Positions 11,521-24,025 of a stretch of 64,000 nucleotides of DNA are shown piece after piece. Below the pieces are notes generated by a model. The model did no database searches and was not told the DNA's origin. It saw nothing but the letters and a program-made list of their open reading frames with translations. Position 1 is the stretch's first letter, and every line of letters starts with the position of its first letter. A program made the position numbers and the translations under genes. Source of the stretch: Spisula solida (Eukaryota; Mollusca; Bivalvia; Venerida; Mactridae); assembly GCA_947247005.1 (NCBI GenBank), contig OX365957.1:10946817-11010816 (forward strand), in the 5' to 3' direction.

Positions 11521-13372
11521 TATATCAATCGTGTCAAATATGGCATATCTTGGAGCAACAAAACTCCTATAGCCGCAAGTGTCCATATGACATATCAAAC
11601 AAAATGTCTTGAATAACTCAATTAGGTCAGTAACATAATTGAATTATTTGGCCGCAGCAATGATGTGGATTTCATATATTTAACTATTAAGTTATTAAAT
11701 GAATATCAATTACAAAAAAATGCATATTAAATCTTTATTACATATCTTTTGTACCAAATGATATGAATGGACAGTGCCTTATTCCAGCCGTAAGGTTCCT
11801 TCAATGAATATTTGTACGGAAACAGTCGGATTAAGCCATTTCTACCGATAGCTGGAAATTACGGTATCACATGCATCTTTATGTTTGAATGGTTTTACTG
11901 GATAAATTGGTTTAAACCGGTAATTCTACCACTTGCAACAATGAAGCCGAAATGTTCTTCAATATCCCAAACTTCTGTTAGTTTGCTTCTAATGTTACTC
12001 GTCCATGAATCTTTTTGAATTGATTCATGCATCATCAATTCGCACAATAACGATTTTATCTACGTTGTTTTCATCACAATAATAGTAGTAATAATGTAAA
12101 CCGACTTTACTATATAGTCTTAGTGACGTCATACCAACTGTATGACGTCAGGTGATTTGTTCTCATCTTCGACATTTTTATTTCATTATAACCAATACAA
12201 TGATCATCATCATCATAATTATTTTGATTGTCTTAGCATTATCATTGTCTTATCATATTAGTGACTAGGAAGCAATTCGGTACCAGCATATTCCTCACAA
12301 TAAAACATTACTATAAATATTAAATGCATAGTGCTCATCCTTACAACAACACTATTATGAATATGATGATCACATCAATCACACTTTAACCAGTATAACT
12401 TTCACATATGTATCATTAAAAGGATGCAATAATCACAAGTGTAATTATTATTCAATAATTAATTACATATAATGCATATATAAATATACCAGATATATAA
12501 GCATCACCTCATTATCATCTATGTAACTGCATACCTCTTACAACATGACCTGAACAGTTATGTTCTTCCAAATGCAAGATGGTTTTTATTTTAAAATATC
12601 GGTATAATTAAAATGTGTAGAGTGCGAGACCTTCCAACTGAAATTCAAAACCTATTATTTATGAAACATGTATACACTGCCAATCTCTTCCTAGGACAAA
12701 ATTGAGTCAATGACCTGTTTAATGTCATTTAAATTACAAGCGCATGTATTGTACAATTTCTGAATAATTAAATTAAACAAATTACATGCAGCATGCCCTG
12801 CCAATGTAAAGTTTACAATTCTCAAATATCCCACTTACATCATTATTTTATAGGTTCGATCCTGGCAGAGAGCATAAGTACTATCTAGGCGCCAGTTTAC
12901 ATCAAGCCCAACTGTTAAGTCAAATTCAATGAAGGCTGGGATCCAAACACTAGATCCTAATCGCATATAAATTCTTAAAGTGTATAGTCATAAGCCTATA
13001 ATGTAAACCCTTTTTGGTTTATAGTTCATAGTTAAGAAGTTTATTCTACCTGGCAACTCCCCTAACTGACGCCACATGTTTTAGTATGTTGCTATGATCC
13101 CCCACTCTTCTAATTCTTCTTTTGATGAGACTCGTGCCATTGGTGGATGTGACTCGTGCCATCGGGTTCAATGTGTCTTTTTCTCATAGTCATAACAATG
13201 AAATAAATTACTAATGTAATAAAAGTATTATAGATATAACTTAATACTAGATTAAATAACACAATTAATCTACGCATAGCAGGTCCTAAACCCATATTTT
13301 CAAATATGAATCTCAAATAACTATTGTTAGCTTCCTCATACCCTGTCCTTTTAATTGGTATTTAATTAGTTA
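11521..13372. other. Unassigned AT-rich sequence with paired CRE palindromes
   Basis: TGACGTCA occurs at 12124-12131 and 12143-12150, 19 bp apart. I see no TATA box or exon that would tie them to a gene. Confidence 0.4.
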
Positions 13373-13402
13373 TGACGTCACGCGCGCTCGCCTCGTGACG
13401 TA
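13373..13402. promoter_or_regulatory. CRE palindrome with CpG-rich spacer and CRE half-site
   Basis: TGACGTCA at 13373-13380, then CGCGCGCTCGCCTCG, then TGACGTA at 13396-13402. This is an isolated CpG pocket in AT-rich DNA. Function is unproven, and no adjacent exon is seen. Confidence 0.25.
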
Positions 13403-14223
13403 TAGTATACGTAAAGTATTTGATCGATCAATATTTACATGTAAACATTTAAACCATAAATTGTAGATCTAGTTATATACTCGAAATTACAGTGTCTTCA
13501 CTATACGCAGACCTTAGTATGCATTAAATAGACACATGCATTTATTCATAAGATCTGAATGATTTTACATAGAACAATTCTAGGTCTAAATTGAAGCTCA
13601 TGAGAATCAGACATCTTTATAATTACAAGTTAATAGATATTCTACCTGAAGCAATATCCATATTGTTAGACCGACAAATATTCTGTAACCTTTGGAGACA
13701 TGGTCTTCTATATCCACTTAACTGCAGGCGACGATTCTCTTCTTATTTGGTCATCCGGTCTGGATTTATCGGGTTTGAATCTCTCCACCTTGCAGACAAC
13801 GATGTCATAACAAAAAATAAGATTTTGTGTGAGATAAACATTGGTAATCTACATAGAGTTGATCTAGATCTAGATGTAAATAGATGATGGGAAAGACACT
13901 CTAGGTTAACAACTGCAAAATCCATATCGAGAATACGAGCTTATTAAATTGCATATAATAAATAGATCTACCAGATATCGTATAAAACCTGTGTTTATCT
14001 GATCTTAAAATAAATCACAAGGACATCATGAATATTATAATATGGATACGTTAACTCAAATATTGACGCATGAGGCTGGTCGGCCATGCGCTCTGTGTGC
14101 TAACCTCGTGCGATAAACTAGATCTATCGATAATAAAGCTAATTTAAACCAATTCTACAAAATTGAAATTAAATTAGATTCTACATGTACATTCTAAGGC
14201 TTTGCATATGGTATAAAATCGAC
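13403..14223. other. Unassigned sequence
   Basis: A 98-codon open frame at 13591-13887 has no recognised domain. Confidence 0.35.
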
Positions 14224-14413
14224 ACTTTCTATGAATTTGTTTACTTAAGCCTAGGTTTGAAGTAGAATACCCCCTGGAATCACAATCACAAAGAATTTAA
14301 ATTCCTGGAACGGTAGTTTATATAGGTGATGGTCACGTGTTCAGTGTGAAATGGGCGGAGCGTCATTTTTTATGTGTAAAAAGTTTAACCTTTATACGGT
14401 TAAACTGAATATT
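14224..14413 (+). repeat. Dispersed repeat, copy 2 of 2
   Basis: Matches 8738-8943 with a deletion of about 16 bp and a few substitutions. The flanking 165-bp repeats of copy 1 are absent here, so the 200-bp block moved as its own unit or is the ancestral part. Confidence 0.9.
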
Positions 14414-15509
14414 GTATTCCAGACATATACTTTACTTTATACTCCCAGGGATAAACCCCTCTTCATCTGTATTCTACAAAGGGCACGAGACATTCAGGGA
14501 CACTCATTGAACGTATAGTATAATAATTTGTTGTTCTTTCAAAAGACATAAAGACGGTAAGGCGACCCCTTGAGAAAATCAAATGTCTGAATAAACCCAT
14601 GGAGAGATCTTTGGAAATGACCATACATTATTGGTATCTTAGTTTTAAATTACATGTAAGTTGAATGCTGTTAGTATCTCCGTAATCTCTATTTTACGTG
14701 TTTGTATAAAATCATTAAATTTTGTTTATCACATAAAATAGACTCTGGGAGTTTAATAAACCCATTACATAAAAGTCATAATACACACGTGTAATAAACA
14801 TGCAAATGAGGGATATACAAGGGCGAGTCACTTTATTCATGTATTCATACACGTTGTCAAAAAAGTAAAAGAATACATTTTTAGAATAGAATAAATTTTA
14901 TATCCGATTATGAGCACTCTATGGCATGTTATAATCACACAATAACAGATGTACAAGAACTTAAGAGTTATAACTGTAAGTTAACATGACGGTAGGTCCG
15001 TTAAACATGGGTACGAATAAGATCGGGACGAAATGTACATACCAAATATCTGTCATCTACACAAACACACGGCTCTGGATGTTGATTTCATTGTATAAAT
15101 CCGTTAATTTTGAGTAATAAAGACGATTTTCCTTGCTTACCAAGTACTTGCATCGTGTACAATCAGTTATTTTCGGCTATTCAGACGAATCGCGAATAAA
15201 TTCACGCGGAAAACCTAGTTACTTCCCCTGTCCTTGGTTGTTACTAAAACCCGGAACGGAACAGAACAGAATACGTTGTGTTGCTGTGGTCCTAGATTTA
15301 ACTATTTATTTTGTTAAGCGTAGTTTTATATACCTTAAAAATATTATTTTCAAAGGCAGAAAAATTAACATATTGGTGTATACATTGTTGCACTATTTTC
15401 TTAGCTCTTTCAATGAACCGCTTTACTCCTATGGAGTTTATTTGCTAAAGGGGAAGTGTGTGCATTCTTGACAAACTTTTACTGTGTATTTAGCTTATGT
15501 GATAAAAAG
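14414..15509. other. Unassigned sequence
   Basis: No feature recognised. A 112-codon open frame at 15133-15471 (starting at TTG) resembles nothing I know. Confidence 0.35.
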
Positions 15510-15650
15510 AATCTTACATTCGTGTCATTCCATATTAAATTTATTAAACTCGTTGAATAAAAGTGATAAAATGCTCGGCAGAGCCTCGCATTTTATCATT
15601 TTATCCAACTCGTTTAATAAATTCAATATAGAAAGACACTCATGTAAGAT
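15510..15650. mobile_element. Foldback element (141-bp near-palindrome), copy 2
   Basis: The left arm AATCTTACATTCGTGTCATT continues to GATAAAATGC; the right arm is GCATTTTATCATTTTATCC and onwards to ACTCATGTAAGAT. The centre TCGGCAGAGCCTC is GC-rich. Same architecture as 6152-6258 and 56521-56689. Confidence 0.85.
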
Positions 15651-16607
15651 CCTCTATGTATCTAATGGATTCGAACTTATAAAATTAAAATTGATCGAGA
15701 ATCAACTAAGTTTGAAGCAAGAATAATGATTTATAACAACAACTGAAGGAAAAGGTATACTATGCCCATCTGAACAAGCCACAACAATAGAATATGTAAT
15801 TCTTTTAGTGATTACATTGGCTAAAAGTTTGTAAACAGAACTAGTGTGATAACATTGCAGCTGAAAATATCTATGTCGCAATATTACGCGACAAACCTAG
15901 TAAAATACTGACGCGTTGCTACTTTAACATTCAGTGTGGCGGCAAGGGAGATCAGTGCTTAGAAGTACCGGGTATGATATAACAATATTATTATGATAAC
16001 ATACTAGTAGGTTTATTATACATGTAACTTCTGATCACATAAACTGTAGCCGGTAATGGAACTATTGAATGAACAACATGACAAGTAACAGCCAGGTATG
16101 CGATGTACACGTATTCAAGTTCTTGTAAAAAAGTCGAACCATTCTTCTTCATAAGGAAGACATTTCTCAGTGATATGATTATACCAATAACGTGTCTTTG
16201 ACGTGCCTCTAACATGATAAAAGCACCCTGTAGTATTCACGTGACCTCTATTCCTACTCTGTCAAAGTAACAAAACATGGCGAAACTTGTCAATTTATAG
16301 CAGATAATATCTACTGAGACTTTGCCCAACTTGAGAAAGATATTTGACAATGGCTCTCATGAGGCAGTGCGAAGATGTAGCACTTGTTTTTTGTTCTATG
16401 AATGTGTTACCTAAAAGGGCAAATATGTAGTCAGTTATGGATGACTGGAATAAACCACTATTGTTTAGTATAAAACATGTCCATTGTGTCAATGGAAATG
16501 GCACACATTGCATCAATTATGGAGACAAAATGTTTGATTATCAGATTATAAAGAAAGCCGAAATCATTTATTACACAAATCCTACTTATTTTGTCACCAT
16601 TAACAAT

Positions 16608-16830
16608 TTTAAAGCCTATGTCTCACTGAGGAATTCCACATCGGCGATGATCTCCCGATACCACCCGACTCATCACAATTCCTTCCGATATCACACACTG
16701 TCTCATAACTTCACCGATACTTCCCTTAACCACGAGGAACCTTTTCCCGGTGTCCTGATAGCTCATTAATTTCAATCAGGAGTACATAGCCGAGGCAACA
16801 AAATACTCAGTGGGACATATGCTTAAAATA
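16608..16830. mobile_element. MITE with TAAAGCCTAGGTCCCACTGAG ends, copy 2 (within duplication B)
   Basis: Corresponds to 1832-2053. Ends TTTTAAAGCCTATGTCTCAC and CTCAGTGGGACATATGCTTA. Confidence 0.75.
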
Positions 16831-17456
16831 TGTGAAATTATATATACACGCACATGTATAATAATAGCCATAAAATTATATGCCTTTTTCTTGAATAAAC
16901 TACTTATTATATTACTTAAACATAACAGAATATAAAGACTTGTAACTAATCCATTATATTTTTACACACAAACGTTGTCAAAATCTGTTCTAATTCGCAT
17001 GACTGTTCATAGAAAATCGTCTGAGCTTCGTTAACTATAAACGATATTTGAATAGTTTGCACATTTCCTAACAGATATTTATTTCAAAAAGACAGTATTC
17101 AGTAAGCTAAGACGTGATCTCGTAGGCCTAAATTGATCATCACTTGACCTATATCATTTAAACTCAATCAGTTCCAACGTAACGTTTTTGACTATTACCA
17201 GATTTGGAGACTCGTAGCTCATGGTTTAAACTATCACATGCTCTGAATAACAATGAGAGTATTTAATAAATCAATATGTGCCTTATTTTCTATTTTGATG
17301 AAATAAAAACCGAAAGTGGACTAGAATGTAGTTAAGGTTTTCACAAACTCTAATTAGAAAACATTTATGTACGTATATATGTGTATGTGTGTGTGTGTGC
17401 TTACGGGAAGTGTGTATAGAGTAACCTCCTACACGCATTGCTATGGAACGCCATAG

Positions 17457-17993
17457 CTGTCTTTTGTTGACGCTTGTCATGTTGACTTGTCGGTAGGACA
17501 TGTGAACCTCTTAGTACAATGTGTTAATATGTCAAACCACATTGTTGACTTGTCAAACTATCATCTGAATATGTCAACTTGCCCTGTTATATTGTTAAAA
17601 CAACGTCTTAAATTGTTAAAAGAATACAATAATATCTCAAGCCATCGTGTTATACTGTTAAACCACATCGATAAATTGTCAAATCACCATTTGTATATGT
17701 CTACGTTACATGTTAAATTGTTGAAAAAACGCTTGATAATGTTAGAAGAACGTGTTAACTTCTCAAAGCTTCGTATTATCATGTTAGACTTTAACTACAA
17801 TGATGAATTGTTAAACTATCATTTGAATATGTTTATATGCGTTGTTGAATTGTTAAAACAACGTCTTACAATGTCGAATGAGCATGCGAACCTCTCAACA
17901 CATCTCGTTATACTGTTAAACGGCAGTGGTAAATGGTTTAAATATCTATACGACATGTTAAATTGTTACAACAACGTCTTAAATTATCGGTAG
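17457..17993 (+). other. Open frame of about 42-residue repeats inside the 1,536-bp element
   Basis: Open for 179 codons; a first ATG lies at about 17527. The frame repeats a Leu/Asn/His/Lys-rich pattern (for example LSNYHLNMST, LLKQRLKLLKE, HRVILLNH). The 126-bp DNA unit is 42 codons, so a stop-free unit stays open when repeated. Later units in the element contain stops. No known domain; likely a by-product of the repeat. Confidence 0.2.
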
Positions 17994-18682
17994 GGCATAT
18001 GAACTTCTCAGTGCAACATATTGTATGTCAAGTCACACTGTTAAACTGTCCAAATATCATGTGAACATGTCTATATGCCATGTTAAATTGTTAAAATAGC
18101 TTCTTATCATGTCAAAAAAACCATTTGAACTTCTCAACAGAACGAGTTATACTGTCATACAACAGTGGTAAATTGTTAAAATATCATTTGAAGATGTCTA
18201 TATGACATGTTAAATTGTTAAAATAGCTTCTTATTATGTCCAATAACCATGTGAACTTCTTAATAGAACGTTTTATATTGTAAGACAACAGTGATAAATT
18301 GTTAAAATATAATTTGAAGATGTCTGTATGACATGTTAAATTGATAAAGTAGCTTCTTATCATGTCCAATAACCATTTGAACTTCTTAATAGAACGTGTT
18401 ATATTGTTAGACAACAGTGGTAAATTGTTACAATATCATTTGAAGATGTCTATATGACATGTTAAATTGTTAAAATAGCTTCTTATCATGTCCATTCAGC
18501 ATGTGAACTTCTTAATAGAACGTGTTAATTTGTTTAACAACAGTGGTTAATTGTTAAAATATCATTTGAAAATGTCTACATGCCATGCTATAGTGTTAAA
18601 ACGATATGTTAACATGTCAACGAGGCATGTGAATTTCTTAATAGACAGTGTTGTTGTTGTTCAAATGTGTATGACGTCATCA

Positions 18683-18751
18683 ATAACGTAAGTTCCTCGA
18701 ACAATTTCCGCCATCTTTGTTCAATATGCACACAGGAGGAACTTACGTTAT
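18683..18751. repeat. Small nested inverted repeat
   Basis: ATAACGTAAGTTCCTC and GAGGAACTTACGTTAT are perfect 16-bp arms around a 37-bp centre. It interrupts the 126-bp units and may be a nested MITE. Confidence 0.7.
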
Positions 18752-20518
18752 GCCCAATTAACATGATAAGAAGCTATTTTAACAATTTAACATGGCATAT
18801 AGACATGTTCACAAGATACTTGGACAGTTTAACAGTGTGACTTGAGAAGTTCACATGCCCTATCGACAATTTAAGACGTTGTTGTAACAATTTAACATGT
18901 CGTATAGACATGTTCAAATGATATTATAACAATTTAACATGACAAGCATCAACAAAAGACAGCTATGGCGTTCCATACATTGCGCTTATTTCATGTTCTT
19001 TATTGACCATAACAAACCAGTATATTGTTTAATTCTATTTCACTTAGTTAAAATGACTAAAAATGGGCAACAACAATTAAGTATGCTGCCCGATGTTTTT
19101 TAGTATTTATTTGAAGTCTCAATTCCAGTCAGACGACTGGTGGGCTATGCTTTAAAAAGCAAATGCTTTCATAATAATATTATTCAACTGAATGTATGCA
19201 AGTGCATTTTTAATAGCGTGTGGTTTCAAACAAAGAAATGAAATGCTATAATGAGTTAGAACATATTTTATTTTAAACAAATTTTTTGATGCCTTAAATA
19301 TAAGATTTTATTAAAAGCATACAGCTTACTGAGATCATCTTTCATGAAACAAACTGTACAAATTAGCTAGGTACAAAATCTACATGGATAGGGAATGAGT
19401 ATTGTGTCCTATTACGTCATGTAAAATAAATGTATAGAGGAAAATGCTCGTGACGTGTCATTGTGCACATGTGCTACAGAGTTATAATGTTTCCATTCTG
19501 TTCCAAGTCTAGCATGCTAGCAGCCGCACCTATCAGGTTCCATATAATGCGCTGGTGTAATACATTAGGGAGGTGCAAGTTAAAACAGGAACATTACAAA
19601 GAAGAGTGATTCCCTTCAGACTTAGTAATTGGCGATAGAATGTTAAAAATGATAGATGCGATAAACTTCTTTATACTGCGCACTTGTCCCAAGAAACTCA
19701 TTAAAACAAACAAAGCGGTCCAGAGTTCCAGAAGCACTTAAGGGGTTCACACTTATTTCTGGATATATCGCCAGATAACAAACGTAAAGATAATATAATA
19801 GTTGTATCGGTGCGTAAACTCCATTAAGTATATGCTTAGGAACCACGCAATGACCAAAACGGTCCAAATAGTGTTAACTGTCAAGTGTTTGGCTCAAGAA
19901 ATTGAGGCGGTGTCAGACTCTTCATGTTCGGAAGAGCATAAGCAAAAGAATAATGTAGCCAGGGAATAGTGAGGTGGGAGACAAATGACGATTCCAAACG
20001 GACACGAGGGAGTACTGTTGTTTGCCTTCCTAGTGATATGTTGTTTGTTTTGGTCGCGTTTGTGTGTTTTAGTCGAATGACTTAACCAGCTTTCCTGGAT
20101 AATATGAATCAGTACTAACTGGACGTGATCTTTCACAAGCAACTTACAACTTCTCCACATGTGTACAATTAAAACAACATATACTCGACAGAGTGTACTC
20201 ATCACCAAAAAAGAACTTGAACAAATATGTACTAAAGTACATGTATATTTACAAGCACAGTTTGAAACATACTACATGTTGTACGAATCCTCGCATAGGT
20301 TTTTATCGATGGAAATTGTTATTATTTTGCTTGTAACTTTAATAAAAGTTGACAATCAATTGTATTATGATACAGACACACGCCAGCGAAACCAAGTGTC
20401 ATTCATTGCATGATACGAACAAAATTAATGCAATTACAAAGCCTTCGTAAAGGCGTGTCGATACGAGTGGGAACTGACCAACAGACAACCAGCAAGATAT
20501 TGCTTCTTCCAGAATGGC

Positions 20519-21039
20519 ATCGATATGTATTCCCGTTAACCTACAATCAAGCCAGTCATCACTGATTTCCACTCCCCTATTATAACAATACTTTGTTCAT
20601 CGTCAAATACCAAACCACCACGCAAAAACAATACGCCATTTGTAGATATTTAAGAAATACGCACATTGGTTGCTAATTATTAGAAAAATAGATTCCAGAT
20701 ATGGTCGTATATACTGGTTGATTTCACTGAAGACGTCACTTGTAACTGTCGCTAAGGGATTATCAGAGTTTGAATTACCCCGAAAATCGTCGACAACCTT
20801 ATTATCGGCATCATTTTAACACAACGTGCAGGTGCGTTCTATAAAGGTTGCTGTCGTCAGTGGCCAATTAAGGAAACATTTGACCAATTGATGACTTGAG
20901 TTAAAAGTGTATAAAGAACTCACAATTATATTAGGTGTAAAGTGATATCATCAAGCTTGCGTGGTTCCTGCTAGATCAACTGTTAATTGTAGGATATTTA
21001 AACGCCGGTTTGTCATTCGTATTGACAATTAACAATGAG
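20519..21039. other. Unassigned, upstream of a candidate promoter
   Basis: Contains GGCCAATTAAG (CCAAT motif) at about 20861. No coding signal. Confidence 0.3.
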
Positions 21040-21123
21040 TATAAAATAAAACTAACGGCAGCATTTCATCTTCAGAGCGTGAAACATTACTGACAGAGGA
21101 CTCCCAACTACAGATACTCTCAG
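21040..21123 (+). promoter_or_regulatory. Candidate TATA promoter and 5' non-coding exon
   Basis: TATAAAATAAA at 21040, a TTTCATC initiator-like motif with A at 21068 (28 bp downstream), then 56 bp ending CTCTCAG before GTACCA at 21124. The spacing is right for a TATA promoter and the end is a possible, not ideal, donor. It could serve the SSRP gene 23 kb downstream, which needs a 5' non-coding exon, but nothing in the sequence links them. Confidence 0.25.
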
Positions 21124-21851
21124 GTACCAGTTTACTCTCCTAGTACTGCAATATTATCATACTCTTATATTTTATTAAAACATTTATTGCTTTAGATAAT
21201 ATCTATCGTAGCTGATATAATTTTGAAATTGTTTAATATATTTATTTTTACATTGTATTTTAATGTTTAATTTCCACTTGTTTCTTATACATTGATTTTT
21301 GGTGGTAAACTATAAACCAGTTTTATGGAATTATTGTCTATGATACATTACATTGTGTTTATGCAAATGATAAACATATTATGTACAAAACCTCACCGAA
21401 AATGAAAATAATTTTGCATTTTAACCTTTATTTTGAAATCATGTCTTTCGCATTCTTTGTTTAATTAACATACATATATATGTCATACACTCAACTATAT
21501 TACTTGTTTTCTACTTATAAACACATGGTCAAATCATGCTATATTAAAATGAAACCTTCGAAATTTGTTAAGATGTTAATTAATGTCAAGATCTCACTTA
21601 AACATAAAAATACTTGTACATTTTCAAATTGTTTATGTGTATTCGCTACTTCTTCCTGTTATTTTGAATATGATCGTAAATTAATACAAATTAACAAGCT
21701 GATATCAGTTTCAAAGAATCGTGTTACCTCGAGATTAAAGTTGATATCATAGTATTGTCAAGTAGAAATGAGATAGTCTTATGAACAATATGACTTCATA
21801 TATTGTATAGTTTGATGTTACTTTGAGCTAAATGTAAGTCATGAACTTTTA
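21124..21851. other. Unassigned AT-rich sequence
   Basis: No feature recognised. The 90-codon open frame at 21480-21752 has chance-like composition. Confidence 0.35.
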
Positions 21852-22091
21852 TATCGCTGGCTCAGAATTAGAACTTACAACCGTATAAGACGCATGCATA
21901 TTTGAAATCTGCATCTCAAGGCGCTTCTCATGAGCCTATTTTCATGAAAATTGGAAGTGGTCATGTTAACCAAACTGAAGTTTAAAAAGCTTGTTTTTCC
22001 ATAAGTAAAGAATAGTTTTCTGACAGTTTTTTTCTTGTTTTCTCAAACTATTGATTTTGTACTTACGACCTTCTAATTCTAGGCCAGCTAC
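21852..22091 (+). mobile_element. MITE of the CGCTGGCTTAGAAT family
   Basis: 240 bp. Left end TATCGCTGGCTCAGAATTAG, right end TACTTACGACCTTCTAATTC then TAGGCCAGC. This is one of the more complete copies and shows both inverted ends. Confidence 0.85.
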
Positions 22092-22616
22092 ATATACATG
22101 CTTTTATAACATCAAATCGCATATGCCTATAAATACATACATACTTATTAATTACGTGATACAAACTTATTGAAGATCTATATTTTTACCATTATATTAG
22201 CATTGAAAACATTAATACCTACAACTGTTAAAAAAGATATACATGTGCATATATAACAAATATTATATAAGTAATGTTTATATCATGGACTGGTAGCCAG
22301 AACGTATTCTACTACATAAAAAATAAATTGAATGGGTGAGATTTTTTATATCCGTATTTATGTTATTATTGGTGGTCTAGTCATGTTTTATACATTTGTA
22401 TATAAACAGCATTACATGTGTTTAACTGTTCTATTATTGCTGGCACAATACGTCATTCGTACAGAAAGGAGGGTTTTTTGAGGGCGAAGTGTTTTGTTAA
22501 GAAAATATTTGCGACGCTCCAGGTTGCTGACAAAAAGCATGAAAGTCGATAAAATAAAATCCTCTTTTGAAACTTGTTGATTCCGTTTAGTTTAAACATT
22601 ATTAATTTATTAGTAA
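22092..22616. other. Unassigned AT-rich sequence
   Basis: No feature recognised. Confidence 0.4.
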
Positions 22617-22943
22617 ACATATTACCCAAACAACGTGCCTTACCAGAACGTGGAACGTAAGAAGCAGAAAACACGCTTTGAGCGTGTGTCAATTCCTTTT
22701 AGGTATTTCAATGTAAGCCTTCTAAACAGTTTCGTCATAAGTTCAATGATTTACGCCGCAAGTCTTGTCAAGGAAACTTACCGCCTATTATCTGTATTGT
22801 ATCAATTTCCTAAACATGATTACATAGATGTAACAGAACGCCGATCACGACGTGTTGAAATACGAAAAGTTCTCCCCGAACTTCAGCAAATCAAATTGCA
22901 ACGATGCATGAGTAATGGCATTAAAAATAGTATAAATGGTTAA
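22617..22943 (+). other. Unassigned open frame, about 108 codons
   Basis: Charged, protein-like composition (for example VEIRKVLPELQQIKLQRC at its end), GC-richer than its flanks, opened by a stop at 22614 and closed by TAA at 22941. There is no ATG near its start; the first Met is internal. I recognise no family. It could be a single exon, a decayed transposon frame or chance. Confidence 0.15.
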
Positions 22944-24025
22944 CTTCATTCGCTATTGAATTTCACACAGATCTGTAAATTTCAAGCAAGTGGTTTTGTA
23001 CGGTACTAAAAAGACGTGCTATAAATTTTGATCGTTCACTCGGAAAATAGCAACCACGTGGCTGTGACGTCATAACATAATCTACCATGAAGTTCGCGCA
23101 AAGCAAAATTAGTTTCATTTGATTTAAAAATGTTTTGTTAATTTGAGTTTGAATTGTGATTACACAATTGAACATCGAAATATAAAAAATAGTCTCATTT
23201 TGCGGCGTCACATTAAAAACTGGACCAAACACGTCATTGATATACAAAATGTGCTCGTTAAGGCTTTGAAGGTAATATTTTGACCATTTTTTACTATTAG
23301 GTCATAAATATGTCTGGACATTTTTATTGGATTTATTAACCTCGTCATCTTCAAGAAAGCTTGACAACGTTTCATTTGTATCATGTTTAGAAGGCTAATT
23401 TAATATATCAAATAAAATTAACCTGTTATGTCGGGTATAATTAAATGTTCATTACTCAACATAGCTCAATGTTTCACCAATGACCAAGTGGATATTTATG
23501 GTACTTTCACTTCTATCAAATCGTACATACATCACCCTACAATTAAATAGAAAGGACACGCGTCACCGAAGTCTATCGTACCCATGATGAAGTGTGATAT
23601 CCTACGGTAGTTTCATCATTATTGAAATGAATTCTGGAACAGAACAGGACAGAACGTATTAAAAAAAACTTGCAAACATGCATGATCTAATTAGCATCGA
23701 TATGTTGTGTTTTTTCCCATTATATTCTGTTTTATTTAATTGCACCACAGGGTGATCATTAATATGTGATGATGTACAATGTAAATAATTTTAATAACTT
23801 TGTCAGATTGTATGATAGAGAAGGGGTTTTATTCTTGTTACAAACTAATGACCCAAGTTGTTATTGAATATTATTAATACATGCATGCGATGTCAACTTG
23901 ACGTCAATAACGTCCTCGATACTGTCATACATTTTCAGTGATTCCAAACATTTTGGCGATCGGATCATTTCCCCCTGAAAAGTATCATTTCTTTGCCAAT
24001 TGGCATACATTTAAACATTGATATA
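22944..24025. other. Unassigned, with two CRE palindromes
   Basis: TGACGTCA at 23065-23072 and 23899-23906. Otherwise no feature seen. Confidence 0.35.

Larger units (their letters stand above)
17442..18977. mobile_element. 1,536-bp non-autonomous transposon, 42-bp inverted repeats, CATTGC target duplication
   Basis: Terminal inverted repeats TATGGAACGCCATAGCTGTC with the next 22 bases, one mismatch over about 42 bp. It is flanked by CATTGC at 17436-17441 and 18978-18983. The matching point in copy A (about 2670) has one CATTGC and no insert. The interior consists of about 126-bp units rich in TGTTAAATTGTTAAAA, and the right end holds inverted versions of the left interior. No transposase is recognised. 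A second palindrome is nested at 18683-18751. Confidence 0.9.
15871..20518 (+). repeat. Large direct duplication, copy B
   Basis: Collinear with 723-4202 (see copy A). It lacks the SINE and instead carries a 1,536-bp inverted-repeat element. Spacing between copy starts is 15,148 bp. Confidence 0.9.

Noticed and set aside
17487..17993. Treating the 1,536-bp element as an autonomous transposon on the strength of its long open frame
   Set aside because: The frame is repetitive with no catalytic motif; no transposase is seen.
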